This document shows positions 50,693-59,782 of a DNA stretch of 64,000 bases, one piece after another. The translations under genes were made by a program, and so were the position numbers. The notes under the pieces were generated by a model. The model saw nothing but the letters and a program-made list of their open reading frames with translations, was not told the DNA's origin and ran no database searches. The DNA comes from Holophagaceae bacterium. GTDB lineage: Bacteria; Acidobacteriota; Holophagae; Holophagales; Holophagaceae. Location: contig JADKKO010000001.1 in the NCBI GenBank assembly GCA_016720465.1, positions 434,001 through 498,000 on the forward strand, read 5' to 3'. Every line of letters begins with the position of its first letter. Position 1 is the first letter of the stretch.

Positions 50693-51705
50693 GTCCTGGC
50701 TCCTGGGGATAGCGCTTCCAGCGTCAGCCGCGTCAGGCAGCGGATGTAGCTTGGATTCACGCCCGGCGCGGGCAGCCGCCGGTAGGTGCGGATGCCGGCT
50801 TTCTTGGCCAACGCGGCGTACTCGATGTCCAGTTCGTGGAGGGTCTCGATGTGTTCGCTGACGAAGCTGAGGGGCAGGACGATGACATCCCGTCCGCCGA
50901 ACTCACCCAACACTTTCTTCAGGGCCGGGGTCAACCACCGGATAGGGCCCACCCGGCTCTGGTAGGCCAGCGTGGAACCGCCGGGAATGTCGCCGATGCG
51001 GGCCCTGAGCGCCTCCACGGTGGCCTTGATCTCCTCCTCGTATGGATCGCCGGCCTCGATCTGGCTCATGGGCAGCGAGTGGGCGCTGAAGATCACGGTC
51101 GCGTAGGGCAGCTCATCGAGCGCTTCTCGGAGCGGAGCTTCCATGGCGTCCAGGTAGTCGGGGTCCGTGGAATAGGCGCGCACCCCTTCGAGGACCGACA
51201 TGCCCATCTGGGCGGCTTCTCGCTCGAGTTCTCGGATGCTCGAGCCGGTGGTCGCGATGCAGTCGTGGGGGTACAGGGTCACGGGCAGCAACTTGGTGAT
51301 TCCCCGCTGTTTCAGGGCTTTGAGCAGGCCTTGCGCGCGTGGCTGGGTGTACCGGAAGAGCAGCTTCACGGGCTCCTGGCGTCCGGCTTCGCGGAGATTC
51401 CTGCGCAGGGCCGACGCCTGCTCCGCCGACTGCCGGAGCAGCGGCGACCCCCCGCCGATCTCTGCGTATTTCGCCGCGGTGCCCTTGCGCCGGAACCTGG
51501 CGATGGCCTTGGCGTACGTGGGCTGGAACCAAGCGGGCCCAGGCAGCTTGATGAGCTCCCGGTCGCTGAAAAGGTTGTAGAGGAAGGATTGCACCTGGCC
51601 CAGATTGACGGGGCCGCCCAGATTCAACAGCAGGACCGCCGTATCCACCTTCGGGCCGGCCATGGCAGCTTCGGCGTCGGCCCGGAGTTGGGAGAGGAAG
51701 TCCAT
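50689..51705 (-). CDS. hemH: Ferrochelatase
   Basis: Inserts ferrous iron into the porphyrin. 338 aa from the ATG at 51705, which shares a base with the hemN stop (TGATG); an open frame continues upstream inside hemN and is not coding. Signatures: VLLLNLGGPVNLGQVQSFLYNLFSD (about 23-47), SPLLRQSAEQ, LFRYTQPRAQ, TLYPHD, and the catalytic His in FSAHSLPMSQIEAGDPYEEE (about 203-222). The C-terminal part has PLSFVSEHIETLHELDIEY with the second conserved Glu/His set. No Cys cluster for an Fe-S centre is seen. Confidence 0.95.
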   Translation of the reverse strand: MDFLSQLRADAEAAMAGPKVDTAVLLLNLGGPVNLGQVQSFLYNLFSDRELIKLPGPAWFQPTYAKAIARFRRKGTAAKYAEIGGGSPLLRQSAEQASALRRNLREAGRQEPVKLLFRYTQPRAQGLLKALKQRGITKLLPVTLYPHDCIATTGSSIRELEREAAQMGMSVLEGVRAYSTDPDYLDAMEAPLREALDELPYATVIFSAHSLPMSQIEAGDPYEEEIKATVEALRARIGDIPGGSTLAYQSRVGPIRWLTPALKKVLGEFGGRDVIVLPLSFVSEHIETLHELDIEYAALAKKAGIRTYRRLPAPGVNPSYIRCLTRLTLEALSPGART

Positions 51706-53069
51706 CAAACGGTCCTGGAGAACTTCGTGGTGGCCGCCATCTTCGCCAGGTAGGCGTCGAAGGGCATGGCCAGGTTGCGCACGAAACGGCGGCCCAGTTC
51801 GGTGACGAACACGCCTTCGTCCCGCAGTTCCACGATGCCGAAGGGGACTTCCTCCTGGAGCTGCGCGAGGGCATCGGCGAAATGGTCCGGCCCCACGCCG
51901 AAGCGGCGCTGCATGTCGTCCCAGCGCAGCTCGAAGCGGCCCATGATCTGATGGATGGCCCAGCGTCGGAGCTCGTCCTCCTCGGAGCAATGATGCCCCT
52001 TGTGGACGGCGAAGCGGCCGGCATCCACCGCGTGCTCCCACCGGGAGAGGATCTTGTCGTTCTGGTGGTAGACGCCCCCGATCTGGCTGATGGCGCTGGG
52101 GCCGAGGCTCACCATGTCCGAGCCGCCCTGGACCGCGTAGCCCATGAAATTGCGGGTGAGGCGGCCATCATGGATGGCTTTGGCAAGCGGGTCGTCCGGA
52201 TGGGCGAAATGATCCATCCCCACGGTCAAATAACCAGCTTTTTCAAGCAATTCTGAGGCAAGCAACAGTAAATCGAGACGCAGATCCGCTGTGGGTAGGG
52301 TTTCTGAGGGGATGCTCCGCTGGAAGGGCATCATGGAAGGCAGGTAGGCGAAGCCGTAGACCGCCAAGCGGTCCGGGCTCAATTTCAGAGTCTCCTCGAG
52401 GGTCCTCCGGAAAGTTTCCATGGTCTGGCCCGGCAGCCCATAGACCAGGTCCAGGTTGACGCCGTCGAAGCCTTCCGATCGCGCCTGCCGCACTGCGGCT
52501 AGGGTCTGATCCCAGGTCTGCCCCCGCGTGATCAGTTCCTGCACATTCTCGTCGAGGTCCTGCACGCCGAAGGAGACGCGGTTGAAGCCCATCTTCCGGA
52601 GCGCCGGCAATTGATCCTCCCGAAGGAAGGTCGGGTCAGCTTCCAATGAGACTTCCGCGCCGGGCAACAGAGGAAAACGGGTCGTTATCAGATCGAACAC
52701 CCGTTGAAGATCCGGAACATTCAGGTAGGTGGGCGTTCCCCCTCCCCAATGCATCTGGATCACGCCCCGGCGGTCCGGAAGGTGGCTGGCCCAGAGCTCC
52801 GCCTCGCGGTCCAGGGTGGCAAGGAAGGCGCCCACCGGATCGTATTTCGGGCTGATGACCACGTTGCATCCGCAGTAGGCGCAGCGCCGGCTGCAGAACG
52901 GAAGGTGCGCGTAGAGCGACAGGGGCTCTGCGCTGGCATTGGCCCGGCCCAAGGCCTCCACCACCTCGGTCTCTGGAAAGTCGTCCTGCCACACCGGAGG
53001 CATGGGATAGCCCGTGTACCGGGGCCCTGGGCGGTCGTAGCGCTGGATGAGTTCAGATAGGTTAAGCAT
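51705..53069 (-). CDS. hemN: Oxygen-independent coproporphyrinogen III oxidase
   Basis: A radical-SAM enzyme that decarboxylates coproporphyrinogen III to protoporphyrinogen IX without oxygen. 454 aa. The SAM cluster cysteines are Cys59, Cys63 and Cys66 in LPFCSRRCAYCGCNVV, with the extra Cys68 that marks true HemN as opposed to HemW. Other family segments: VIQMHWGGGTPTYLN, VSFGVQDLDENVQ, INLDLVYGLPGQT-like (here VNLDLVYGLPGQT) and NFMGYAVQGGSDMVSLG. The start at 53069 is followed upstream by a palindromic fold-back, so the gene probably heads a separate transcript with hemH and hemY. Confidence 0.96.
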   Translation of the reverse strand: MLNLSELIQRYDRPGPRYTGYPMPPVWQDDFPETEVVEALGRANASAEPLSLYAHLPFCSRRCAYCGCNVVISPKYDPVGAFLATLDREAELWASHLPDRRGVIQMHWGGGTPTYLNVPDLQRVFDLITTRFPLLPGAEVSLEADPTFLREDQLPALRKMGFNRVSFGVQDLDENVQELITRGQTWDQTLAAVRQARSEGFDGVNLDLVYGLPGQTMETFRRTLEETLKLSPDRLAVYGFAYLPSMMPFQRSIPSETLPTADLRLDLLLLASELLEKAGYLTVGMDHFAHPDDPLAKAIHDGRLTRNFMGYAVQGGSDMVSLGPSAISQIGGVYHQNDKILSRWEHAVDAGRFAVHKGHHCSEEDELRRWAIHQIMGRFELRWDDMQRRFGVGPDHFADALAQLQEEVPFGIVELRDEGVFVTELGRRFVRNLAMPFDAYLAKMAATTKFSRTV

Positions 53070-53076
53070 GTTTATT

Positions 53077-53153
53077 AACCGCGAAAGGCGCGAAAGGACG
53101 CCAAATTATAGAACCTGGTTTTGTTTTCGCGTATTTTCGCGTCTTTCGCGGTT
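53077..53153. repeat. Fold-back element of CGCGAAAG-type repeats between hemE and hemN
   Basis: Left arm 53077-53101 and right arm 53129-53153 match in inverted orientation at 22 of 25 positions; the 27-nt spacer is AT-rich. Each arm is itself made of GCGAAAG-like short repeats. It directly precedes the hemN start codon on the minus strand. Confidence 0.8.
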
Positions 53154-53175
53154 GACAGAATTCGTAGCTCCAATT

Positions 53176-54168
53176 TCATTTCTTCACCTCTTCGATCACG
53201 GCTTGCAGCACGTCGGGATCCGTTTCCGGCACCAGGCCATGTCCCAGGTTGAAGATGTGGGGTGCGCCCTTCATGCAGTCCACGATGGCCCGGGCCTTTT
53301 TCACCGCGGTTTCCTTGCCCGCCAGCAGGGCGGCTGGATCCATATTGCCCTGCAGCACCTTGGTGGCGGAAAACCGCTGCCGCGCTTCAGCCATTGGCAC
53401 CTGCCAGGGAATCGCCAGCCCGGCGCACGGCAGGTCCGCGAGTTCTTGGGGCTGGTAGCCGCTCCGGGCGAAGAACAGGACCGGGGCCGCGGTCACCTGC
53501 TCCAGCGTCCGCTTCACGGCCGGAAGCGAAAATTCCCGGGTGTCCGCGGGATCCAGCTCCCCGGCCCAGGTGTCGAAGAGCTGCACGCCTTGGGCGCCCG
53601 CGCCGATGTGAAGATTCAGCAGGCGGGCCGAGACATCCGCGAGGCGGTCCATCCACTTCTTCGCTTTCACGGGCTCCTGGTGCAGGAAGGCCTTGGCGCG
53701 GGCCCAGGTCTTGCTCCCCTTGCCTTCGAGGCCGTAGGCCAGCAGGGTCCAGGGCGCTCCGGCGAATCCGAGCATCGTGACATGCTCCGGCAGCGCGGCC
53801 TTGGTTTTCTTGATGGCGGCCTGGACAGGTTCAAAAATTTTCTCGTTAAGTTCCACGTCAGGATCAATCTCGTCGAGCGTGCGCGCGAGCCGCGGGCCGC
53901 CCTCCGGGATCGTCACGCCGCAGCCCAGCGCCTCCAGGATCACCAGGATATCGCTGAAGATGATGGCTCCGTCGATTCCTGGGAATCGGCGGATGGGCAT
54001 CAGGGTGACCTCGGCCGCCAGGTCGCTGTCGTACATGAGTTCCTCGAAACTCGCCTTGGCCCTCAGGACCCGGTACTCCGGCAGGAATCGCCCGGCCTGG
54101 CGCATGAACCAGACCGGGGGTTTATCGAGGGTTTCGCCCTGGAGGACGCGGAGGAGGGGTCGGGTCAT
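53176..54168 (-). CDS. hemE: Uroporphyrinogen decarboxylase
   Basis: Decarboxylates four acetate side chains of uroporphyrinogen III to give coproporphyrinogen III. 330 aa, usual size. The family start PPVWFMRQAGRFLPEYR (about 17-33) contains the substrate-binding Arg residues; the catalytic Asp is in IIFSDILVILEALG (about 69-82); GFAGAPWTLLAYGLEG (about 133-148); the C-terminal FNLGHGLVPETDP (about 303-315) has the conserved His. It lies between hemL upstream and hemN downstream. Confidence 0.97.
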   Translation of the reverse strand: MTRPLLRVLQGETLDKPPVWFMRQAGRFLPEYRVLRAKASFEELMYDSDLAAEVTLMPIRRFPGIDGAIIFSDILVILEALGCGVTIPEGGPRLARTLDEIDPDVELNEKIFEPVQAAIKKTKAALPEHVTMLGFAGAPWTLLAYGLEGKGSKTWARAKAFLHQEPVKAKKWMDRLADVSARLLNLHIGAGAQGVQLFDTWAGELDPADTREFSLPAVKRTLEQVTAAPVLFFARSGYQPQELADLPCAGLAIPWQVPMAEARQRFSATKVLQGNMDPAALLAGKETAVKKARAIVDCMKGAPHIFNLGHGLVPETDPDVLQAVIEEVKK

Positions 54169-54217
54169 CTGGGCTCCATGCGAAGGCTCCTGCCTCCGGT
54201 AGATTTACGTGGGGCGC

Positions 54218-55477
54218 TCATGCTTGGAAGTCCGGAGCCACGGCGGCCACGGCCTGTTCGAATTTCGCCAGGGCCTCGGTTCCATGGGCCGCGCTCAGGA
54301 AGGCGACTTCATAGCCGCTGGGGGCGAGGTAGACTCCCTGGCCCAGCATGAGCCCGTGGAGGCGGTTGAATTGGGTGATGGAGTTGGTTTCGATGCGGTC
54401 CGCCCGTTTTACCCCGCCCTGGAAGACAGGCCAGAGGAGGCTTCCGATGTGCGGGCAGTGCAGCCCTGGGATCCGCTCGAACGCCTTGGACCAGAGATTG
54501 GCGCGGTGATCGAGATCCGCATACACGGCGGGCGTCAGCCTTTCGAGGGTGGCCAGCCCGGCGGCCATGGCCACGGGATTGCCCGACAGCGTGCCCGCCT
54601 GGTAGACGGGACCGTCCGGCGCCACCACGGCCATGATGTCCTTGCGCCCCCCATAGCAGCCCACCGGCATGCCGCCCCCGATGATCTTTCCGTAGGTCAC
54701 GAGGTCCGGCTGCACGTTGTAGAGCCCCGCCGCTCCGCTCGGCCCCACCCGGAAGCCGCTGATGACTTCGTCGAAGATGAGCAGCGCGCCGTGCCGGGTG
54801 CAGAGTTCCCGGAGGGTCTTCAAGAAATCCAGTTGCTGGAGCAGCAGCCCGTTGTTGGCCGGGACGGGCTCGATGATGACGCACGCGGTGTTCATGCCGT
54901 GCTCGTCGAAATAGCGGGTCAAGGCGCCGAAATCGTCCAGTGGCAGCACCGAGGTCAATTCGCCGATGGCTGCGGGAACCCCTGCGGAGGAAGGCTCTCC
55001 GAAGGTCACCAGACCCGAGCCGGCCTTCACGAGCATCCCGTCGCTGTGGCCGTGGTAGCAGCCGTCGAATTTCAGGATGCGGTCGCGCTTGGTGAAGCCC
55101 CGCGCGGTCCGGAGGGCGCTCATCACCGCTTCGGTGCCGCTGCTGACGAAGCGCAGCTTCTCGATGAATGGCACCATCTCCTTGATGCGCCGGGCCAGCG
55201 CCAATTCCCGCCGCGTGGGCGCGCCGAAGGTCAGGCCCTCCTTCATGGATTCGGATACCGCGTCGATCACGTCAGGATTCGCGTGGCCGAGGATCAGCGG
55301 GCCCCAGGACATGCACAGGTCGAGGAAGGTCCTGCCGTCCTCGTCCTCGAACCAGCATTCCCAGGCGCGCTTGAAGAACTTCGGCGTGCCGCCCACCGCG
55401 CGGAAGGCCCGCACCGGGCTGCTGACGCCGCCGGGGAAGTGGGTCAGAGCTTCTTTGAAAAGGTCGTCATTGGTCAT
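54218..55477 (-). CDS. hemL: Glutamate-1-semialdehyde 2,1-aminomutase
   Basis: A PLP enzyme converting glutamate-1-semialdehyde to 5-aminolevulinate, the C5 route to tetrapyrroles. 419 aa. PLP-binding features: VSSGTEAVMSALRTARG, FDGCYHGHSDGML (about 138-150), LLIFDEVISGFRVG and the PLP Lys264 in VTYGKIIGGGMPVG. It implies the glutamyl-tRNA route, so hemA (glutamyl-tRNA reductase) should be encoded elsewhere. It is followed after 49 bp by hemE on the same strand; a fold-back repeat lies upstream, between it and hemD. Confidence 0.97.
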   Translation of the reverse strand: MTNDDLFKEALTHFPGGVSSPVRAFRAVGGTPKFFKRAWECWFEDEDGRTFLDLCMSWGPLILGHANPDVIDAVSESMKEGLTFGAPTRRELALARRIKEMVPFIEKLRFVSSGTEAVMSALRTARGFTKRDRILKFDGCYHGHSDGMLVKAGSGLVTFGEPSSAGVPAAIGELTSVLPLDDFGALTRYFDEHGMNTACVIIEPVPANNGLLLQQLDFLKTLRELCTRHGALLIFDEVISGFRVGPSGAAGLYNVQPDLVTYGKIIGGGMPVGCYGGRKDIMAVVAPDGPVYQAGTLSGNPVAMAAGLATLERLTPAVYADLDHRANLWSKAFERIPGLHCPHIGSLLWPVFQGGVKRADRIETNSITQFNRLHGLMLGQGVYLAPSGYEVAFLSAAHGTEALAKFEQAVAAVAPDFQA

Positions 55478-55502
55478 GGCTCATCCCTATGTTCGAAGTC
55501 CA

Positions 55503-55622
55503 GAGTCGAGAGTTGAGAGTCGAAAAGTTAAAAAGTTGAAAAAATAGTTCTGGCGGCCTCCCGACTTGTTGACTCTTCGACTCTTCGACTCTTCGACTTT
55601 TTGACTTTTTGACTTTTTGACT
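55503..55622. repeat. Fold-back element of GAGTCGA/AAAAGTTG short repeats between hemD and hemL
   Basis: The left arm (about 55503-55543) and the right arm (about 55566-55622) carry the same short-period motifs (GAGTCGA, GAAAAGTT, AAAAAGTC) in opposite orientation. The right arm has three copies of TTCGACTC and three of TTTTTGAC. It strongly resembles the element at 10250-10363. It separates the hemC-hemD pair from hemL-hemE. Confidence 0.8.
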
Positions 55623-55645
55623 ATCCGGCCTTGGACCCATCGTCC

Positions 55646-56329
55646 TCATCCCTCGATCACTTCCTGCGTCGGCGCGAAGGTGCGGAGCAAGTGGATCAGC
55701 GCATCTTTTCTGGGTTCGCAGACTCCGTGGACCTCCGCGCCGGAGGCTTTGAAGGCGTTGGCGGCGCGCTCCCCCCAGGCGAAGCGCAGCAGATCGCCGG
55801 GAATGCCCGCCAGATATTCGGCCTGCAGCGGACTCAAGGCCAGGACCGCATCCACCCCGGGCAGTGTGGGTTCGGGTTTGGTGGGGACTTCCCGGTGGGT
55901 GATCCAGGGATGGATGCGCCAGGCGGTTCCCTTGGCGACCGCCTCGATGTATTGGCGGCTGCGTTCGCCCCGGGCCAGGACGAACTCGCCCCCGTCGGGA
56001 TAGGCCTGTTGAAGCATGTCCCATAAACTCTCGGCCGTGGCCTGCCGGGGACGGCGGAGATGTTTGGAATCGACGGATTCAAGCCCCAGGGTCTGTTCGG
56101 TGCCTTCACCCTGCACCACCACGTCCATGGACCTGGCCACCCAGACTTTGACCGCCTGGGCCGCCGCAGGGCTCAGCACCAGCAGGGCTGAAACCGCTTC
56201 GAGCGCCATGGGCGGCGTGGCGTGGGTGAATTCCTGGACCGTGATGTAGTAGGGCACCGGCTCCCAGCCCGCTTCGGCCACGGCGCGGCAGAGGGGATGG
56301 TCCAGGGGACGCGCCAGAGCCAGTTTCAC
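55646..56329 (-). CDS. hemD: Uroporphyrinogen-III synthase (divergent)
   Basis: Closes and rearranges hydroxymethylbilane to uroporphyrinogen III. 227 aa from GTG at 56329, which overlaps the hemC stop. The family is poorly conserved; support here is position after hemC, size, and a two-domain alpha/beta layout: ALARPLDHPLCRAVAEAGWEPV-like start, SALLVLSPAAAQAVKVWV (about 46-63), and the second half with ALSPLQAEYLAGIPG (about 160-174) and FKASGAEVHGVCEPRKDALIHLL. These resemble HemD motifs in which a Ser-Pro precedes a helix. A stand-alone gene, not fused to hemC. Confidence 0.85.
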   Translation of the reverse strand: MKLALARPLDHPLCRAVAEAGWEPVPYYITVQEFTHATPPMALEAVSALLVLSPAAAQAVKVWVARSMDVVVQGEGTEQTLGLESVDSKHLRRPRQATAESLWDMLQQAYPDGGEFVLARGERSRQYIEAVAKGTAWRIHPWITHREVPTKPEPTLPGVDAVLALSPLQAEYLAGIPGDLLRFAWGERAANAFKASGAEVHGVCEPRKDALIHLLRTFAPTQEVIEG

Positions 56330-57210
56330 GCGAGCCCCATCTGATTGAGAACGCTTGAAACCAGTTGGGCGTCGTCCTCGCCGATGGCTTCGCCCCGTTG
56401 GATGCCGGAGTCCGCCGCGAAGGCCCCGCGGAGCCGGATGCGGCCATCTTCCTGCCGCTGGGCCAGGGCGCCCAGGGGCTGCTGGCAGCCGCCGCCAACC
56501 CCAGCCAGAAGCGCGCGTTCAAGTTTCACGCAGCGGGCCGTCAGGGGATCGTGCAGATCCACAAGGGCCTCGATGAGGTCGGCGCGGTCGCTGCGTGTTT
56601 CAGCCAGCAGAGCCCCCTGCCCCGGCGCCGGGAGCAATTCCTCGGGGGTCAGGGCCCGGACCTCCAGATCCGAGAGATCGAGGTCGAGGCGCCGCAGGCC
56701 CGCAGCCGCGAGCACGGTTCCGTGCAGCGGCTCGCCCCGCAGCTCGCCGTCGCGCACGCGCTGGACCCGCGTGGGCACATTGCCGCGGATCCATGTGAAC
56801 CTGGCATCGGGGAAGGCGCTTTGGAGCATCCGCTCCCGCCGCACGGAGCTGGTGCCGATCAGACAGTCCTTGGGCGAGTCCTTGCGCATCACCAGCCAAT
56901 CGCCGCAATCCTCGCGGGCTGGGATGCAGGCGATCTGGACGCCCCGGGGCCGTTCCAGGGAGACATCCTTCAGGCTGTGGATGAGCAGATCCACGGTGTT
57001 GTCCGCCAGGGCGTCTTCCAATTCCTTGGTGAAGAACCCGGAACCTCTGGATTCATCCAGGGGTCCGCTCAGCCACTGGTCGCCCGAGGTCGTGTAGCGT
57101 TTCCAGTCGACCCGGAAGCCCTTGGACTCCAGGTGCTTCACAAGGAATTCGGCCTGGGCCACCGCGAGCAGCGAACCCCGAGTCCCGACGATCGCAGTTG
57201 GTGTAGTCAT
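56326..57210 (-). CDS. hemC: Hydroxymethylbilane synthase (porphobilinogen deaminase)
   Basis: Polymerises four porphobilinogens into hydroxymethylbilane. The ATG at 57210 gives 294 aa, slightly short of the 310 or so in E. coli because domain 3 ends early. Signatures: AIVGTRGSLLAVAQAE, GFFTKELEDALAD with the catalytic Asp in the DLLIHSLKDV segment (about 74-83), GTSSVRRERML and RGNVPTRVQR. The dipyrromethane cofactor is held by Cys242 in GVGGGCQQPLGA. It overlaps hemD and is first of the haem block; aroC lies 135 bp upstream. Confidence 0.96.
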   Translation of the reverse strand: MTTPTAIVGTRGSLLAVAQAEFLVKHLESKGFRVDWKRYTTSGDQWLSGPLDESRGSGFFTKELEDALADNTVDLLIHSLKDVSLERPRGVQIACIPAREDCGDWLVMRKDSPKDCLIGTSSVRRERMLQSAFPDARFTWIRGNVPTRVQRVRDGELRGEPLHGTVLAAAGLRRLDLDLSDLEVRALTPEELLPAPGQGALLAETRSDRADLIEALVDLHDPLTARCVKLERALLAGVGGGCQQPLGALAQRQEDGRIRLRGAFAADSGIQRGEAIGEDDAQLVSSVLNQMGLA

Positions 57211-57309
57211 GCCCAGGTCACCCCTTTCAATCCACTCATGATATCCAAGCCCCGCGGGCGTCTCAGCGGCACAGGAACCACCCATCATCTTCCCTTAATT
57301 CCATCAGGC

Positions 57310-57331
57310 CGTCACGCCCTAACGCGTGACG
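57310..57331. terminator. Hairpin downstream of aroC
   Basis: CGTCACGC (57310-57317) pairs with GCGTGACG (57324-57331) around CCTAAC; 8 pairs. It lies 15 bp past the aroC stop on the minus strand, without a T-tract, so termination is uncertain; it may partly separate aroC from hemC transcription. Confidence 0.45.
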
Positions 57332-57345
57332 CCAGGGGCGGCGGA

Positions 57346-58470
57346 TCAGGCGCCCAGCAACCTCTCGACCGCCTCCCAGTCCCACTCTGCGGCCACCTCC
57401 AGCGATCCTTGCCGGAGTTCCTGCTGGGTGAGATATGTGTCATAAATCACGAGGGCGGCCATGCTCTCGGCCACCGGCACGATGCGCGGCGCGATGCAGG
57501 GGTCATGGCGCCCCCTGGTCGAAATCTCGGCGGCTTCGCCATCCCTGGTGATGGTCCTCTGAGCCTGGCTGATGGAACTGGTCGGCTTCACCGCGAGCCT
57601 GACCACCACGGGCGCGCCGGTGCTGATGCCGCCCAGGGTTCCGCCGGCGTCATTCTTCTCGGGACCTCCGGGGGTCAGTGGATCGTTGTTCGCGCTGCCG
57701 CGTTTTCGGGCGGATCCGAAGCCGCCGCCGATCTCCACGCCTTTCACGGCGCCGATGCTCATCATGGCGTAGGCCAGGAGGCCGTCGAGCTTGGCGAAGG
57801 TGGGATCGCCCAGGCCGATGGGCAGGCCCTCGATCCAGACCTCCACCACCCCGCCCACGCTGTCGCCTTCGCGGCGGGCGGCTTCAACAGCCGATTTTTG
57901 CGCCTCGAAAAGGTCCGGGTCCGCCACGCGCAGCGGATTCTCCTCCACGAATGCCCAGTCGATGCGTTTGCCCTCAATGCCCGCGATTTCGCGATTGAAT
58001 CCGCGGATGGTGATGCCGAGAGTCCCCAATTGCTGCTTGGCCCAGGCGCCCGCCGCTACCCGCGCGAGGGTTTCCCGCCCGCTGCTGCGACCGCCGCCCC
58101 GGGGATCCCGGATGCCGTACTTCCGGTCGAAGGTGAGGTCCGCGTGGCCTGGGCGGAACAGCTCCGCGATGGCCTTGTAATCGGAGCTTTTCTGGTTCTC
58201 GTTGAACACCACCAGCGCGATGGGATGGCCTGTGGTCCTGCCTTCGAACACGCCGGAAAGGACCTGCACCCGGTCGCCCTCGCTGCGCGGCGTCACCAGG
58301 TCCGACTGGCCGGGCCGCCGCCGGTCCATCTCCTTCTGGATCGCGTCCAGATCGAAGGGCAGCCCGGGTTTCACGCCATCCAGGACCACGCCCACCGCTG
58401 GGCCGTGGCTTTCGCCAAAGCTCAGAATCCTGAACGAGCGGCCGAAGGTGGACGGGGAATCGAAAAGCAT
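57346..58470 (-). CDS. aroC: Chorismate synthase
   Basis: Last step of the shikimate pathway, converting EPSP to chorismate with reduced FMN. 374 aa from the ATG at 58470; a TTG two codons upstream is also possible, and neither has a strong ribosome-binding site. Signatures 1-3 are present: FGESHGPAVGVVLDGVKPG (about 20-38), YGIRDPRGGGRSSGRETLARV (about 117-137) and the C-terminal RGRHDPCIAPRIVPVAESM (about 330-348), which bind FMN and substrate. Position upstream of hemC is probably incidental. Confidence 0.97.
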   Translation of the reverse strand: MLFDSPSTFGRSFRILSFGESHGPAVGVVLDGVKPGLPFDLDAIQKEMDRRRPGQSDLVTPRSEGDRVQVLSGVFEGRTTGHPIALVVFNENQKSSDYKAIAELFRPGHADLTFDRKYGIRDPRGGGRSSGRETLARVAAGAWAKQQLGTLGITIRGFNREIAGIEGKRIDWAFVEENPLRVADPDLFEAQKSAVEAARREGDSVGGVVEVWIEGLPIGLGDPTFAKLDGLLAYAMMSIGAVKGVEIGGGFGSARKRGSANNDPLTPGGPEKNDAGGTLGGISTGAPVVVRLAVKPTSSISQAQRTITRDGEAAEISTRGRHDPCIAPRIVPVAESMAALVIYDTYLTQQELRQGSLEVAAEWDWEAVERLLGA

Positions 58471-58564
58471 TCCCAATGCTACCCAGTCTCTCAGGCTTGG
58501 TCTCTCAGGCTTGCTGCTCGTGTGCCTGGAAACCTTCCGGCCGTAAACCGGGCCGATGCGGCCA

Positions 58565-59782
58565 TCAGGCCCGCAACAATTGCAGCAGCCTCGCCCCGAT
58601 GGCCGTGCGGCCGAACCTCATGCGGCAGGCGCGGTCCGCCTCCGCGCGCCGGCGCATCACCTCCGCATCCGGAAGCGACCGGATTTCCTCCAGCGCACCG
58701 CACAGGGCCGATGGATCGAAGGCATCCACGCACCACCCGATCCGCCCCCCTTCGAGGATCTCGAAAGGCCCGCCATGGTCAGGGCCGATGAGCAGCAGGC
58801 CCTTGGCTGCGGCCTCGGGATAAACCATGCCGAACGGCTCGTCCAAGGTGAGGAGCGCAAAGACATCGCAGGCGTCGTAGACCTCCCGCAGGCCCTCATC
58901 CGGCAGGAAACCGTGGAATACCACCGAACGCTCCAGACCCAGCTCCCGGGAAAGGGACTCCAGGCGGGGCCTGCTCTCTCCTTCGCCCACCACATGCAGC
59001 CGCGCGGAAGGGTCCGCTTTCGTCCTGAATTGCGCGAAGCCCTTCAGCACCGTGTCCACATTCTTGAGCACCTCCAGCCTGGAGTGGACGAGCACCTGGA
59101 GGCCGGATCGATCCAGGCCCCGCTGCTTGGCGACGCCTTCGGGAAAGCGCACCATGGGGTAGATGACTTCCACCTTTCTGGGCCCATAGGCCGCGCAAAG
59201 GTTGGCGGCGGAAAATTCGCTCAGGGCCCAGAGTTCGTCGAGCCCATCGATGGCTTTCAGATCCGCTTCGCGCAGCGAGCGGTAGGTTCCGTTCCCGGCC
59301 ACCTTTCGATCGCTCGCCGCAAGCCGTCTTGCAAAGGCCTTGAGCGCATCGGCATCCCGCTCCCCCTCCTGCAACTTGGCCACGAGGGTCGGATTGGCGG
59401 CTCTTGGGTGGAGGCCTCGGGGCGGTTCGTTGCAATGCCAGATTTTCCGAGCGCCGGTCGCGGAGGCCCCGAGCATCGTGCTGCAGGGCCAGTTGTAGGC
59501 GATCACGGCGTCGAACCCCTTCAATTGCGGCTCGGCCCTCAGGCCCCTTGCCCGTTGTTTTCTTAGGCGATCCCAGAAGAGGAATGCGTCCCGCCAATGG
59601 CGTTTGGGGACCAGGCGCAGGTCCATCCCAGCCAGGCGGTCCCCCCAGCGGTCGGGGTCATATCCGAAGGTGATGATGCTCAGTTCATGGCCCTCTTCCA
59701 AGAGGAAGCGGCCGTGGGAAGCCGCCAGGATTTCGGCCCCGCCCAGGGTCTTGAAGGCTGGATGGAAGAGGCCGAGCTTCAT
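58565..59782 (-). CDS. GT4-family glycosyltransferase
   Basis: 405 aa. GT-B fold of the GT4 type: N-terminal MKLGLFHPAFKTLGGAEILA with the glycine loop, the nucleotide-binding half with LVHSRLEVLKNVDTVLKGFAQF (about 225-246), VVGEGESRP, VVFHGFLPDEGLREVYDACDVFA (about 285-310), and the E-x7-E signature DEPFGMVYPEAAAKG (about 315-329). Donor sugar and acceptor are not shown by the sequence; the family includes mannosyl- and rhamnosyltransferases. It is divergent from the rmd-gmd operon, and a GDP-sugar donor is a reasonable guess from that context. Confidence 0.88.
   Translation of the reverse strand: MKLGLFHPAFKTLGGAEILAASHGRFLLEEGHELSIITFGYDPDRWGDRLAGMDLRLVPKRHWRDAFLFWDRLRKQRARGLRAEPQLKGFDAVIAYNWPCSTMLGASATGARKIWHCNEPPRGLHPRAANPTLVAKLQEGERDADALKAFARRLAASDRKVAGNGTYRSLREADLKAIDGLDELWALSEFSAANLCAAYGPRKVEVIYPMVRFPEGVAKQRGLDRSGLQVLVHSRLEVLKNVDTVLKGFAQFRTKADPSARLHVVGEGESRPRLESLSRELGLERSVVFHGFLPDEGLREVYDACDVFALLTLDEPFGMVYPEAAAKGLLLIGPDHGGPFEILEGGRIGWCVDAFDPSALCGALEEIRSLPDAEVMRRRAEADRACRMRFGRTAIGARLLQLLRA

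Noticed and set aside
50689..52041. A longer hemH reading frame reaching to 52041
   Set aside because: The extra N-terminal part overlaps hemN in another frame and has low-complexity Arg/Ala/Pro content; family alignment starts near the ATG at 51705.
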